Source: Candidatus Brocadiaceae bacterium
GTDB lineage: Bacteria > Planctomycetota > Brocadiia > SM23-32
Assembly: GCA_003551565.1 (NCBI GenBank)
Contig: PUMZ01000344.1
Coordinates: 1-33,479, forward strand
Direction: 5' to 3'
Length of the DNA: 33,479 nucleotides
The notes beneath the pieces are model-generated. The model saw only the letters and a list, made by a program, of their open reading frames with translations. It was not told where the DNA came from and searched no databases. Made by a program: the position numbers and the translations under genes. Below are positions 1 to 10,600 of this stretch, one piece after another. Within the stretch, counting starts at the first letter, position 1, and every line of letters begins with the position of its first letter.

Positions 1-660
1 GACGACGGATCGCTGATTGAGGTTGCCGAGAAAAGTGTGCTCTGGCTGAACTTCCATATCGCGGGAAAACAAACCCATGGCTCCACCCCACACCTGGGCA
101 ACAATGCCTTCCGGGCCATGGCCTCCACGGTGCAGGAACTCGACCGCCGGCTCCACCGGCGCTTCGACGCCTCCGACGACATGTTCCGTCCGCCCCTCTC
201 CACTTTCGAGCCGACACGCCACGAACGCAACGTGCCGAACATCAACACGATCCCCGGAGAAGAGACTTTCGGTTTCGATTGCCGCCTGCTGCCCGGCTAC
301 CGGATCGATGACGTGCTGGATGCCATCAAAAAAGTCCTTGCCGATATGGACTCCCGGCACTCCACACGCACGGAAATCACGGTCGAAAACCGCCTCGATG
401 CACCCCCGCCCACCTCCCCGGACGCCCCCGTGGTCAAGGCCCTGCAACGTGCACTGAAAACGACACGCGGCATCAACGGACGCCCGCTGGGGCTTGGCGG
501 CAGCACGGTGGCGGCATTTTTCCGGGAGGCCGGCTACCCGGCGGTTGTGTGGTCAACGATCGAGGGAGTCGCCCACCAGGCCAACGAACACGCCCTCCTC
601 TCCAACATCCTCGGCGACGCCGATGTGTATGAATGCCTTTTCCGCAACGGATGGGACTGA
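1..660 (+). CDS. M20-family metallopeptidase / deacylase, C-terminal part (5' truncated by window edge)
   Basis: Frame 1 is open from base 1 (DDGSLIEVAEKSVLWLNFHIAGKQTHGSTPHLGNNAFRAM...). HGSTPHLGNNA dimerisation-domain motif and C-terminal GGSTVAAFFREAGYPAVVWSTIEGVAHQANEH resemble ArgE/DapE-type M20 proteins. Confidence 0.85.
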   Translation, partial: DDGSLIEVAEKSVLWLNFHIAGKQTHGSTPHLGNNAFRAMASTVQELDRRLHRRFDASDDMFRPPLSTFEPTRHERNVPNINTIPGEETFGFDCRLLPGYRIDDVLDAIKKVLADMDSRHSTRTEITVENRLDAPPPTSPDAPVVKALQRALKTTRGINGRPLGLGGSTVAAFFREAGYPAVVWSTIEGVAHQANEHALLSNILGDADVYECLFRNGWD

Positions 661-721
661 ATTGCGGCGCCGTTTGACACTTGCTGCAGATACACCACCG
701 ACAACACGTGAAATGTCCGGG

Positions 722-1564
722 CTATGCAAGGGCGAGGATCCTGTCCATGGCCGTTGAGGTCTTCTCCACGATTCCCGGTGCGGGCGGCACCATCTCGGCG
801 GTCAGATAGCTACCGTATCCCACCTCCCGGAGCGCATCCATGACCGCTTTCCAGTCGACATCACCCTCAAGGAGGTCGCAAAAACCGTCCGCCGTGCCGA
901 CCGAGGTGTCAAAATCCTTGAGATGAACTTTTTTGATCCTGTCTCCGAGGATCCGGATCCAATCCTCGGGGTACCCGAACAGCAGGACATTGCCCACATC
1001 AAAATACACGCCCAGATAGTCGCTGCGGAACCGGTCGACGAAACCGCGCATCTCCAGGGGACTGAGCAGGAACTTGTTCCACACGTTCTCGATCCCCAGG
1101 CACACACGGTGTTTTTCGGCGACGGGCACAAGTTCTTCCAGTGCCTTAACCGCCCTCTCATAGACCACGTCGTAGGGGACGGACTGGAAGCCGGGCAGGA
1201 AAAAAACATCCACGGCGCCCGGGATCACCAGGACGGTATCCAGCCCGAGCCAGGAAGCGATCTGCAGCATCTTCGCGGCAATGTCCCTCCCCCGGGCCGC
1301 CGTGCGCGGGTCGTCATCGGTCATGGGATAGTCCCAGAAAAGACCGCTCGCAAGGCTGCTGATCTCAACGCCTGCATTGCGGGCTTTTTCCAGGATTTCC
1401 CCGCACTCCTCCTCGGTCGTATCTTCGGTGAGCTCACCGGCCGCAGACAGGGCCAGCTCCACCGCATCGTAGCCGGCTTCCCCGGCCTCACGGAAGCACT
1501 GTCCGATATCCTTCGCACCGTCCAGCCCCCCTTCAAACGACCAGTAACTGATGCTTTTTTTCAT
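722..1564 (-). CDS. sugar phosphate isomerase/epimerase-like TIM-barrel protein (AP_endonuc_2 superfamily)
   Basis: 280 aa; motifs GIENVWNKFLLSP, LGVYFDVGNVLLFGYPEDWI, IKKVHLKDFD, GDVDWKAVMDALREVGYGSYLTAEM typical of xylose-isomerase-like TIM barrels; SD-like GGAGGAG upstream of ATG. Confidence 0.85.
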   Translation of the reverse strand: MKKSISYWSFEGGLDGAKDIGQCFREAGEAGYDAVELALSAAGELTEDTTEEECGEILEKARNAGVEISSLASGLFWDYPMTDDDPRTAARGRDIAAKMLQIASWLGLDTVLVIPGAVDVFFLPGFQSVPYDVVYERAVKALEELVPVAEKHRVCLGIENVWNKFLLSPLEMRGFVDRFRSDYLGVYFDVGNVLLFGYPEDWIRILGDRIKKVHLKDFDTSVGTADGFCDLLEGDVDWKAVMDALREVGYGSYLTAEMVPPAPGIVEKTSTAMDRILALA

Positions 1565-1585
1565 ACCGACATCTCCTCCTGTTAT

Positions 1586-2614
1586 TTATGCGAACGTAAC
1601 GGCTTTGCCGGTCCGGATCGCTTCGCGTTCCATCAGTGCGACCTCCACCGCTGTCTTTGACTCTTCGGGCGGGGAAAGATCAACGCTTTTCCCCTCCATG
1701 ACGCAGTTCACGAAATATTTCAGCTCCTCATCCCAACCGGTTGCCGGGGAGTGGGACGGATATTCCGTCCGCCCTTCTCCGGTATGAACGGCAAGTGTTT
1801 TTTCCCGCCCGGCATCAAATTCCAGGGTGGCCTTTTCGCAGCTGATGAGAAAGGACATGTTGAACGGAAACGAGTCATGAAAATGCCACCCGCCTTCGGC
1901 CACGATCAGCGCCGGCGATTCCGTAGCGTAGCGGGTCAGGACGTAGTCCACACCGCTGCGGTCGGTGACGGCATTTTGCCTGGCAAATGAGCTCACTCCG
2001 CTGACCTGTCCGAAAACGTTCAATATGTAGTCGATATCGTGGATGTGGAGATCGAGCAACGCTCCGCCGCTCTTCTCCTCCTGCAGCAACCAGCTGCCAT
2101 ACGACCACGAAGGCGTGGGGGACAGGCGCCGAAAGAACGCGCTGTTCACTTCTCCGTAGCGTTTTTCACGTATCATTTGCCGGGTGAGAGCATATTCGGG
2201 CCAGAAGCGCACGCAATGACCTATCATAAGATTTTTCCCGGACCTGTCCCTTGCGCCGAGCATCCTGTCACATTCCCCGGGATCCAGCGCCATGGGTTTT
2301 TCGCAGAAGACATGCCTGCCTGCATTCAACGCCTTAACGGCGACTTCGGCATGCACGAACGTGGGCAGACATATATCGATCACGTCGATGTCGGAGTCGT
2401 TGATCAGTTCTTCGGCCTTGCCGGTCACCTTCACACCGGAGAGATCGGGCTGCTCTCCGCCGTCGCCGATATTTCCTCCCGCAATGTTCCCGCGTCGGAC
2501 CTTCTCCGGATCGACGTCAAAGATCCCGGAGACCTGCACGTCCGGAAGGTTCTGATAGATCTTATAGTGCGCCGCCCCCATAAATCCGAACCCCAATAAA
2601 CCGACCTTGATCAT
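1586..2614 (-). CDS. Gfo/Idh/MocA family oxidoreductase
   Basis: Provided ORF extends to 3628, but the SD (GGAGGAAAAA) and Rossmann start MIKVGLLGFGFMGAAHYKIY place the real start at 2614; GRHVFCEKPMALDPGECDRML is the family EKP motif. Confidence 0.9.
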   Translation of the reverse strand: MIKVGLLGFGFMGAAHYKIYQNLPDVQVSGIFDVDPEKVRRGNIAGGNIGDGGEQPDLSGVKVTGKAEELINDSDIDVIDICLPTFVHAEVAVKALNAGRHVFCEKPMALDPGECDRMLGARDRSGKNLMIGHCVRFWPEYALTRQMIREKRYGEVNSAFFRRLSPTPSWSYGSWLLQEEKSGGALLDLHIHDIDYILNVFGQVSGVSSFARQNAVTDRSGVDYVLTRYATESPALIVAEGGWHFHDSFPFNMSFLISCEKATLEFDAGREKTLAVHTGEGRTEYPSHSPATGWDEELKYFVNCVMEGKSVDLSPPEESKTAVEVALMEREAIRTGKAVTFA

Positions 2615-2696
2615 TTTTTCCTCCTCGTCTTGAAAGAGAATTGGAACCCTTTTGACGTTTATTCCCCGCGATACGCCAACGTGCCACACAATCAAT

Positions 2697-2724
2697 ATCC
2701 TACCACGCCGGATCAGGATATCAA
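2697..2724 (-). promoter_or_regulatory. candidate sigma70 promoter for the Gfo/Idh gene
   Basis: Reverse strand TTGATA - 16 nt - TAGGAT, about 80 nt upstream of the ATG at 2614. Confidence 0.3.
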
Positions 2725-2778
2725 AATGAAAGCCGGCGCTGTTTGAGTGCAGGTTCGGACGATGAGAACGGAGGAAAT

Positions 2779-2807
2779 TTGAACTGTTCTTTACAATCGC
2801 ATAGAAT
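2779..2807 (+). promoter_or_regulatory. candidate sigma70 promoter for first transporter module
   Basis: TTGAAC - 17 nt - TAGAAT, about 90 nt upstream of the 2894 start. Confidence 0.45.
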
Positions 2808-2893
2808 AATTGTATCGTGGTCGATGTTTTTGACCGTCTGATCACATAGCAGCGTTCTGTCGGCCGTGAAAAACCCCTGGTGAAGAGTAACTG

Positions 2894-5800
2894 GTGATGA
2901 ATATGCCCCGTTCGCTCAAGTTGATCGCTACCAGCCTGAAGATCCTTATCACAGCGGCGTTCCTCGTCGGCATTTTGTTCGTTTTCGGGTGGTTTATGCG
3001 GCCGGACATCCATGCCGAGCTTCCCGATTATACCCCCGAAGAGATTGCGGCTGTTGAAGAAGATCGGGACGTATCGTTTGATCCGGAAGACACACCCGTC
3101 CTGCATAAGGAGGTTGATTACTCGGAAGGCAGGCAGGGTTCCTGGTTTCCCCGTGGCGAATCGCCCATTCTGGCCGATCTGGTCGCAGAAGGGGAACTCC
3201 CGCCGGTCGAGGAGCGTGTCGGGCCGGAACCTGCGGTCATGACCGGCCGTCACGGTGTGGGCAACTACGGCGGCACCTGGTACCGCACCGAAGATGTTAT
3301 GAGCAACCGGATGTCGGGTGCGTTTTTGTTGCGCTGGTCGCCGCTGGGCTATCCGCTGATGCCGCACCTGGCCCGTGACTGGGAGGTCTCCGACGACGCC
3401 CGCGAGTATACGGTCCACCTCCGCCGCGGGGTCCGGTGGTCGGACGGTCACCCGTTCACTGCCGACGACATCCTTTACCGCTGGGAATACGAGGTTGAGT
3501 ATTTCGAGGAACGGCCCGGTCCGATGGTGGTTCGCGGCGAACTGGGCAAGGTGGAGAAAATCGACGACTACACCGTGCGTTTCATCTTTCCCCATCCGCA
3601 CGGCACCTTTCCCGAGTTGATGGCGCAAATGTTCATGCAGCTATGGGCCCCCCGGCACTACCTGAAACAATATCACCCGGAAGCGGGGGACCCGGACAAG
3701 GTCGAGGCCATGATGGATGTGCAGGGGGCGCCGAGTGCACGCGCCGCCTACCACCGCCTGAAAAGCCCCCGCAACCCGGACCACCCGCGCCTCTGGCCGT
3801 GGGTGCCCCGTACGCATCGGACCTCGCCCCCCTTCGAATACGTGCGCAATCCGTATTACTTTGTCGTCGACAGCGAAGGAAACCAGCTTCCTTATATCGA
3901 CCGGGTTCTTGTCGACCAACGCGACGAGGACATGCTTTCCGTCACGGCGGCTTCGGGCCAGATCACCATGCAGTTGCGCTTTATCCGCTTCGACGACTAC
4001 ACACTCTACATGGAAAACCGCGACCATTTCGGTTACGAAGTTTACCATTGGTTTCCGGCGACACGTTCGGATTTTGCCATCTATCCCAATACCAACCGGC
4101 GGGTGGATCCGGACCGCCCGGAGACGAAATGGAAGAGGCAATTGCTGGAGGACCGGCGCTTCCGCCAGGCGCTTTCGCTGGCCATCAACCGCGAGGATAT
4201 CATCAAGGCCGAGCACAGCGGCATCACGGAACCCGCCCAGATCGATCCCGGCCGCGAATCTTTCTTTCACAACCCCCGCCTTTTCAAAGCCTTCACCGAC
4301 TACGACCCGGATCGCGCAAACGAGTTGCTGGATGAGCTGGAATTGACCGGCCGCGACAGCGGAGGCTACCGCACTTTCCCCGACGGGACCCGGATGGTTT
4401 TTCTCCTCCATACATGCGATTTTACGGGAATCGGCCCGTCCCAATTTCTCATCGACGACTGGGCGGATGTTGGCGTGCGCGTCATCCTTTTTGACAGGAC
4501 ACGCAGCCTGTTCGAGACGCAACGGGTCAACCTCGAGCACGACCTGACGGTCTGGACGGGAGAGAGCGAGTATAACCCGATGGTTCAGCCGCGCAATTTC
4601 GTGCCCGTCGAGGGCCATTCCTGGTATGCGGTCGGATTTGCCAACTGGTACCTTGCCGGCGGTTTCCACGATGCTATCGACGACCCCGAGGAAGCGGAAC
4701 GCAGTGAACTCATACTCGAGCCGCCCATGGATCACCCGTTGCGGCGCACCATGGAAATTCTTGACCGTGCAAGGGCGGCGAAAGATGTCGAACGCCAGGC
4801 CGAAATATTCAACGAGGCGCTGGAGATTGCAGCCGACAACCTCTGGCACATCAACATCAGCACCCCGGCGCCCCAGCCGGTCATCGTGCAAGCGGGCCTT
4901 CGCAACGTGCCCCGCAACGCGCTGGTTGGGTGGAATTATTTCACGCCTTCCAATGCCGGCATAGAGACGTATTTTTTCGAGGATCCCCCTCTGACCCCGG
5001 GCGTCGACGCCCAGGTGCGTCGGGCCGTTTCCCGGGTTCGCCCCGACCCGAGTCTGAGCCTGGCGGTGGACGATGAAGGCAACGACAGGGGGCGCATAGC
5101 GGCGGTTTTGGCCCCGCTGATACGCTACCTCGTTTGGGGCACCGTCGTGCTTCTCCTGGTGCTGGTTGTTCTGAAACATCCTTTCATAGCGCGCAGATGC
5201 ATGATTCTGCTGCCCACCGTGTTTGTCATGTCCGTTATCATTTTTATCGTCATGGACCTGCCGCCCGGAAACTATATCGAGCACCAGATCAGAGTGCTTG
5301 AAGCGGAGGGGGACGCGGACGCCATCGAGCGGCTGGAAGAACTCAAAGATATCTTTCACCTCGACGACCCGCTGGTGGTGCGTTACCTGCGGTGGATGGG
5401 TGTTTACTGGTTCGCGGGCTTCAATTCCGCAGACACCGGCCTCCTGCAGGGCGATCTCGGGATGTCGATGGAACATGTCCGCCCGGTCGGTGAACTTATG
5501 GGCGACCGCCTCTTATTTTCTTTTTCGATCGCCTTGCTCACCATCCTTTTCACATGGGCGGTGGCGGTGCCGATCGGTATCTACTCGGCGGTGCGGCAGT
5601 ATTCCATTGGCGATTATTCCTTCACCGTACTGGGCTTTTTGGGCATGAGCATACCGAACTTTCTTCTTGCTCTGGTGCTTATGTATTTGGGCACGGCGTA
5701 TTTCGGAACGCATGTCGGCGGGCTGTTCTCGCCCGCCTACGCTGCACAGCCGTACTGGAGCTGGGGGAAATTCGTCGATCTCCTCCAGCACATATGGCTT

Positions 5801-6205
5801 CCGGTGGTGGTCGTCGGCACCGCCGGCACGGCCGGTATGATCCGTGTGATGCGGGCGAACCTGCTGGATGAGCTCCGCAAACCGTATGTGGTCACGGCGA
5901 TGGCGAAGGGAGTGCGTCCGGTGAAGCTGGTGCTGAAGTATCCCGTTCGCCTGGCCCTGAACCCCTTCATTTCCGGAATAGGCGGCATATTCCCGGCGCT
6001 GATCTCCGGCGCCGCCATTACGGGCATTGTCCTGAGCCTGCCGACGATCGGTCCGCTGCAGCTCGAGGCGATCCGGAGCCAGGACATGTATCTTGCCGGT
6101 TCGCTGCTTATGGTGCTCAGCCTGCTTGCGGTGTTCGGGACACTGGTGAGCGACCTGTTGCTGATGTGGCTCGATCCAAGAATCCGAATGGGAGGAAGTC
6201 AATGA
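2894..6205 (+). CDS. ABC transporter: extracellular solute-binding protein (family 5) fused to DppB-type permease
   Basis: 1103 aa: N-terminal TM anchor, SBP_bac_5 body (NYGGTWYR, REYTVHLRRGVRWSDGHPFTADDILYRWE, RRFRQALSLAINREDI), second TM (LVWGTVVLLLVLVVLKHP), then DppB-like permease with EAA loop (LRKPYVVTAMAKGVRPVKLVLKYPVRLALNP). Start GTG 2894 or ATG 2897. Confidence 0.92.
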   Translation: MMNMPRSLKLIATSLKILITAAFLVGILFVFGWFMRPDIHAELPDYTPEEIAAVEEDRDVSFDPEDTPVLHKEVDYSEGRQGSWFPRGESPILADLVAEGELPPVEERVGPEPAVMTGRHGVGNYGGTWYRTEDVMSNRMSGAFLLRWSPLGYPLMPHLARDWEVSDDAREYTVHLRRGVRWSDGHPFTADDILYRWEYEVEYFEERPGPMVVRGELGKVEKIDDYTVRFIFPHPHGTFPELMAQMFMQLWAPRHYLKQYHPEAGDPDKVEAMMDVQGAPSARAAYHRLKSPRNPDHPRLWPWVPRTHRTSPPFEYVRNPYYFVVDSEGNQLPYIDRVLVDQRDEDMLSVTAASGQITMQLRFIRFDDYTLYMENRDHFGYEVYHWFPATRSDFAIYPNTNRRVDPDRPETKWKRQLLEDRRFRQALSLAINREDIIKAEHSGITEPAQIDPGRESFFHNPRLFKAFTDYDPDRANELLDELELTGRDSGGYRTFPDGTRMVFLLHTCDFTGIGPSQFLIDDWADVGVRVILFDRTRSLFETQRVNLEHDLTVWTGESEYNPMVQPRNFVPVEGHSWYAVGFANWYLAGGFHDAIDDPEEAERSELILEPPMDHPLRRTMEILDRARAAKDVERQAEIFNEALEIAADNLWHINISTPAPQPVIVQAGLRNVPRNALVGWNYFTPSNAGIETYFFEDPPLTPGVDAQVRRAVSRVRPDPSLSLAVDDEGNDRGRIAAVLAPLIRYLVWGTVVLLLVLVVLKHPFIARRCMILLPTVFVMSVIIFIVMDLPPGNYIEHQIRVLEAEGDADAIERLEELKDIFHLDDPLVVRYLRWMGVYWFAGFNSADTGLLQGDLGMSMEHVRPVGELMGDRLLFSFSIALLTILFTWAVAVPIGIYSAVRQYSIGDYSFTVLGFLGMSIPNFLLALVLMYLGTAYFGTHVGGLFSPAYAAQPYWSWGKFVDLLQHIWLPVVVVGTAGTAGMIRVMRANLLDELRKPYVVTAMAKGVRPVKLVLKYPVRLALNPFISGIGGIFPALISGAAITGIVLSLPTIGPLQLEAIRSQDMYLAGSLLMVLSLLAVFGTLVSDLLLMWLDPRIRMGGSQ

Positions 6206-7389
6206 AGTCGTTATGGAAAAGGGTGGTCCGCAGCCCGGGACCGGGGGGGCAGGTCGGCTCCGGTCCGCAAGAGAGCGGGGCGCCTCTGGCCCGGCTTTCG
6301 CAGCGGGAGCTCATGCGCCGGCGTTTCAAGCGTCACCGCCTGGCGGTCCTGTCCCTTTACGTGCTGGCCGTGCTGTACATACTGGCGGCTTTTTGTGAGT
6401 TTTTTGCCCCCTATCCTGCGAACTGGCGCAATGTTGATTACCTTCACGCGCCGCCCCAGTTGCCCTCATTCAACCTCGAGCACGGGTGGCATGCCGATGC
6501 GCTCGAGCGGCATCAGGATCCTGTAAGTTTCCGTCAGCGCTATCAAGCCGTTGAGGATGAGGTCGTTCCCCTTTCGTTTTTCGTCCGGGGTGAGCCCTAT
6601 AAGATGTTCGGGCTGTTTGAATGGGACCGTCATTTTTTCGGTGTGGATCACCGCGCGGTCGAGAACGGGGACGTGGATCCGGACAGGGCCGTGTTTTATT
6701 TCCTCGGCGCCGACAAACACGGACATGACCTTTTCAGCCGGCTGATCTACGGAGCGCGCGTGAGCCTCTCGATCGGCCTTTTTGCCATATCGATCACAAC
6801 GGTGCTGGGCATTATCATCGGCGGGATATCGGGCTACCTCGGGGGATGGGTGGATGATTTTATCCAGCGTGCCATCGAAATCGTGCGGTCGTTCCCGCAG
6901 CTGCCGCTGTGGCTTGTGCTCGGGGCGGTCATGCCCCCGGAATGGCCGCTTGTGGTGACCTATCTCGGCATCACGGTCATACTCAGCGTTCTGGGCTGGA
7001 CCGGTCTTGCACGCGCCGTCCGGGGAAAGATATTGTCGTTGCGCGAGGAAGATTATGCGGTCGCCGCGCGTCTCATGGGCGCGAGCCACGGACGGATACT
7101 GTTCCGTCATCTCATACCGGGGTTCACGAGCCATATCCTGGTGGTCATCACGATAAGCATCCCGGGGATGATTCTGGGTGAGACGGCGCTGAGCTTCCTC
7201 GGCCTGGGCCTGCGCCCGCCGGTGGTGAGCTGGGGCGTTATGCTCCAGGACGCCATGCAGATGCAGATGGTGGCCAACTACCCCTGGATACTCATTCCCG
7301 TGGTCGCAATCGTGATCACGGTACTTGCCTTCAATTTCGTCGGCGACGGCCTGCGCGACGCCGCCGACCCATATGCAGCGATGAAATAG
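6202..7389 (+). CDS. ABC transporter permease, DppC/OppC type
   Basis: ATG 6202 with GGAGG SD, overlapping the previous stop (ATGA). C-terminal GKILSLREEDYAVAARLMGASHGRILFRHLIPGF EAA loop and GETALSFLGLGLRPPVVSWGVMLQDA are DppC hallmarks. Provided ORF start 6166 is probably upstream of the true start. Confidence 0.92.
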   Translation: MKSLWKRVVRSPGPGGQVGSGPQESGAPLARLSQRELMRRRFKRHRLAVLSLYVLAVLYILAAFCEFFAPYPANWRNVDYLHAPPQLPSFNLEHGWHADALERHQDPVSFRQRYQAVEDEVVPLSFFVRGEPYKMFGLFEWDRHFFGVDHRAVENGDVDPDRAVFYFLGADKHGHDLFSRLIYGARVSLSIGLFAISITTVLGIIIGGISGYLGGWVDDFIQRAIEIVRSFPQLPLWLVLGAVMPPEWPLVVTYLGITVILSVLGWTGLARAVRGKILSLREEDYAVAARLMGASHGRILFRHLIPGFTSHILVVITISIPGMILGETALSFLGLGLRPPVVSWGVMLQDAMQMQMVANYPWILIPVVAIVITVLAFNFVGDGLRDAADPYAAMK

Positions 7390-7511
7390 CCGATCCGGCG
7401 CCACCGGCAAACCGGAGGAACGGTCGGCGGAGGATGGATAATCGATGACGTGCGCAAATTGGTTCTGACCCGTATGCTCCCGAAGGGATCGTACACAAGC
7501 ACGTCCGGCAT

Positions 7512-7541
7512 TTGCAAGGAATCGCATTCTTCCGCTACAAT
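7512..7541 (+). promoter_or_regulatory. candidate sigma70 promoter for second transporter module
   Basis: TTGCAA - 18 nt - TACAAT, about 110 nt upstream of ATG 7650. Confidence 0.4.
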
Positions 7542-7649
7542 AAAAAGGCCGACGGGAGTCGCGATCGTAGACCCCGGCTCAACAGGTTCTTTGCCCGATC
7601 CGGTCCGCGGTTTTGAGCAAGAACAGCGAAACGATAGCAGGAGTGTGTT

Positions 7650-10600
7650 ATGACTAAAATGAAAAGTCTGGTGAAATTCTTTTTGCTCCTCATCATGGCC
7701 GGAGCCTTCCTCAACGGGATGTTCTACGTGTTCGGGGGACTCCTGCGATCCAACATCCTCGATGAACCCGTGCGGCATGACCCGGAGGATATTGCACGGG
7801 TGGAAGCCGACCGGGATACATCGTTCGATGAGGACGATCTGTACGCACTCCACCAGCGGGTCGACTACAGCGAGGGAGAAAACGCCGCATGGTATCCGAA
7901 GGGCGAATCGCCTTTCCTTGCGGAACTTGTCGACGAGGGAAGGCTCCCGCCCGTGGAGGAGCGGGTGGGCCCGGAACCTGCGGTTTTGAAGGGCGTGGAC
8001 GGCACAGGCAATTACGGCGGTACATGGCATCGCGGAGACGGCTTTGCGACAATCAGCAACCGCCTCGCCGCATCGAACTGGAAGCGCTGGTCGCCGCTGG
8101 GCTATCCGGTCAAGCCGCACTTCGCCAAAGATCTGGAGATCCGGGACGGGGGGCGCGAATACATCCTTCACATGCGGCGGGGAGTGCGGTGGTCCGACGG
8201 GCATCCGGTGACCGCCGATGACATGATCTACCGGTGGGAGCACGAGGAGAAGTATTTCGGGCACCGGCCGCGCATCATGATAATCCACGGCGAAACGGGC
8301 GATATCGAGAAAATCGACGACTATACGCTCCGGTTTACCTTCCCCCACCCCCACGGTCTGTTCCCCGAATGGCTGGCCGGACCGGAAGCGCTGATGCCCG
8401 CCCCCGCCCACTTCCTGCGCCAGTTCCATCCGGAGTTGGGCGATCCGGAGAAGATCAGGGCGATGATGGATGTGCAGGGCGCACCGAGCCCCAGGGCCGC
8501 CTATTTCCGGCTGAGAGATGTCAGAAATCCCGAGTATCCGCGCCTGTGGCCGTGGGTGCCGCGCACCTACAGCGCAAACCCGCCGTATGAGTTCGTGCGC
8601 AACCCCTATTACTGGGTGGTGGATACGGAGGGCAACCAGCTGCCGTATATCGACAGGGTGCTTTTCAACGATTTCGACGAGGACATGATCGCGGTGACCG
8701 CCTCCGCGGGCGACCTCACCATGCAGCTCCGGGACATCCGTTTCCAGGACTACACGCTGTACATGGACCAGCAGGAGGCGGGGGGGTACACGGTCTACCA
8801 CTGGGCGCCGGGCGGCGCCTCGGATTACGCGATCTTTCCCAACCTGAACCGGCGCATCAACCCCAACCGCCCGGCAACAAAGTGGAAAAGCAAGATGCTC
8901 GGCGACAAGCGGTTCCGCCAGGCGCTTTCGCTTGCCATTGACCGGGAGCACATTATCGAGGCGGAGTACGACGGGATGACGGAACCGGCACAGATCGACC
9001 CGGGGAGAGGCTCTTTTTTCCACCATCCGCCCCTTTTCAATGCCTTTACCGAACACGATCCCGCACGTGCAAACGCGTTGCTGGACGAGCTCGAACTGAC
9101 CGGGCGCGACGCCGAGGGATACCGCACGTTCCCCGACGGCACGACCATGACGTTTTTGCTGAACGTGACCGATTTCACGGGAACCGGCCCGGCGCAGTTC
9201 CTCATAGAAAACTGGAGCGAGGTCGGCGTGCGCGTCATCCTGCAGGAGCAGACACGGCCCCTGAATAATCAGTTGCGCGCATCCCACCAGCTCGACCTGG
9301 CCGTCCATGTGGGAGAAAGCGAGTATCAGCCGGTTCTTCGTCCGAGCAGTTTCGTGCCGACGTTCGCCTGGACCCTCCAGGCGCCGGGTTACGGGGCCTG
9401 GTTCCACCTGGGCGGCCTGTACGGCGACGAGGAGGCCGAGGACAGGGAGAGTGCGGTGAACCCGACGGACAGGCATCCGGATATCCTCCGGGCAATGGAG
9501 GTGCTGGAGGAGGCAAGAGCGCAACCGGACCTGGAAGACCAGCGGGAAGTGTTTAAAGAAGCCCTCGACATTGCAGCGGAAAACCTGTGGACCATCAATA
9601 TCAGCACGGCGCCGCCGCAGCCGGTGATCGTGCAGGACGGGGTCAGGAACGTTCCTCGCAACGCCCTGTGCGGCTACGTCTTCCTCACTCCGGGCAACGC
9701 CGGCATCGACACGTATTATTTCGAGGAACCATGGGATTCTCCCGGCGCCATAGCGCACATGAAACGTTCGATGATCAGGATCCGCCCCGATCCGAGTCTC
9801 ACGCTGAGCGACGGCAGGGCGCAGGAGGGGGACGAAGGCGGTGAAGAAAGGAGCAGGGCGGGGGAAGCGGCGGGCAGACTGCTGCGGTTCCTGATCTGGG
9901 GCAGCCTGCTGCTGGGCGGAGTCATGATCGCGGTCAAACACCCGTTTATCGGACGCCGCTGCCTGATCCTGATTCCGACCCTGTTCGTGATCTCCATCGT
10001 CACATTCACGATCATCCAGCTCCCGCCCGGCGACTACATCGAACACCAGCTCACGGTGCTGGAGATGGAAGGCGATGAAGCCGCCATGCAACGGCTCGAA
10101 GAGCTGAAGGATATCTTCCACATGGACGATCCGATGGTTGTGCGTTACATGAGGTGGATGGGAGTCTACTGGTTCGGGACGTTCGAATCGGGCGACCGGG
10201 GCCTGTTGCAGGGCCGTATGGGCATATCGATGGAGCACGTGCGTCCGGTCAACGATCTGATCGGCGACCGCCTTCTGCTGACGTTTTTGATTTCGCTCTT
10301 CACCATTCTTTTCACATGGGCGGTGGCGGTTCCGACGGGCATATATTCGGCGCTCCGCCAGTACTCGGTGGGGGATTACGCCCTGACGCTGATCGGCTTT
10401 CTGGGACTCAGTTTCCCGAACTTTTTGCTCGCGCTGGTGTTGATGTATATCGGCGGTTCCATACTGGGCCTGCACGTTACCGGGCTCTTCTCCCCGGAGT
10501 ATGCGGCCCAGCCGGAGTGGACGTTCGGCAAGTTCATCGACCTTCTCCAGCACATCTGGATACCGGTGGTCGTTCTGGGCACGGCGGGCACAGCCGGTAT

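Noticed and set aside
2615-3628. N-terminal 338-residue extension of the 1586..3628 ORF
   Set aside because: Antisense to the SBP fusion and the intergenic region; the true Rossmann start with SD is at 2614.
2779-7541. Shared word AATCGCAT in both transporter promoter spacers as a common operator
   Set aside because: Eight bases at different distances from the -35 element, not palindromic; likely coincidence.
7278-10553. 1091-aa antisense ORF (and other long antisense ORFs such as 3641..5476, 6466..7527, 10376..12025, 27862..29661, 29825..31045)
   Set aside because: They lie opposite genes with clear family motifs. High GC and codon bias keep the antisense frame open, and their proteins are low-complexity His/Arg/Pro-rich with no recognisable domains.
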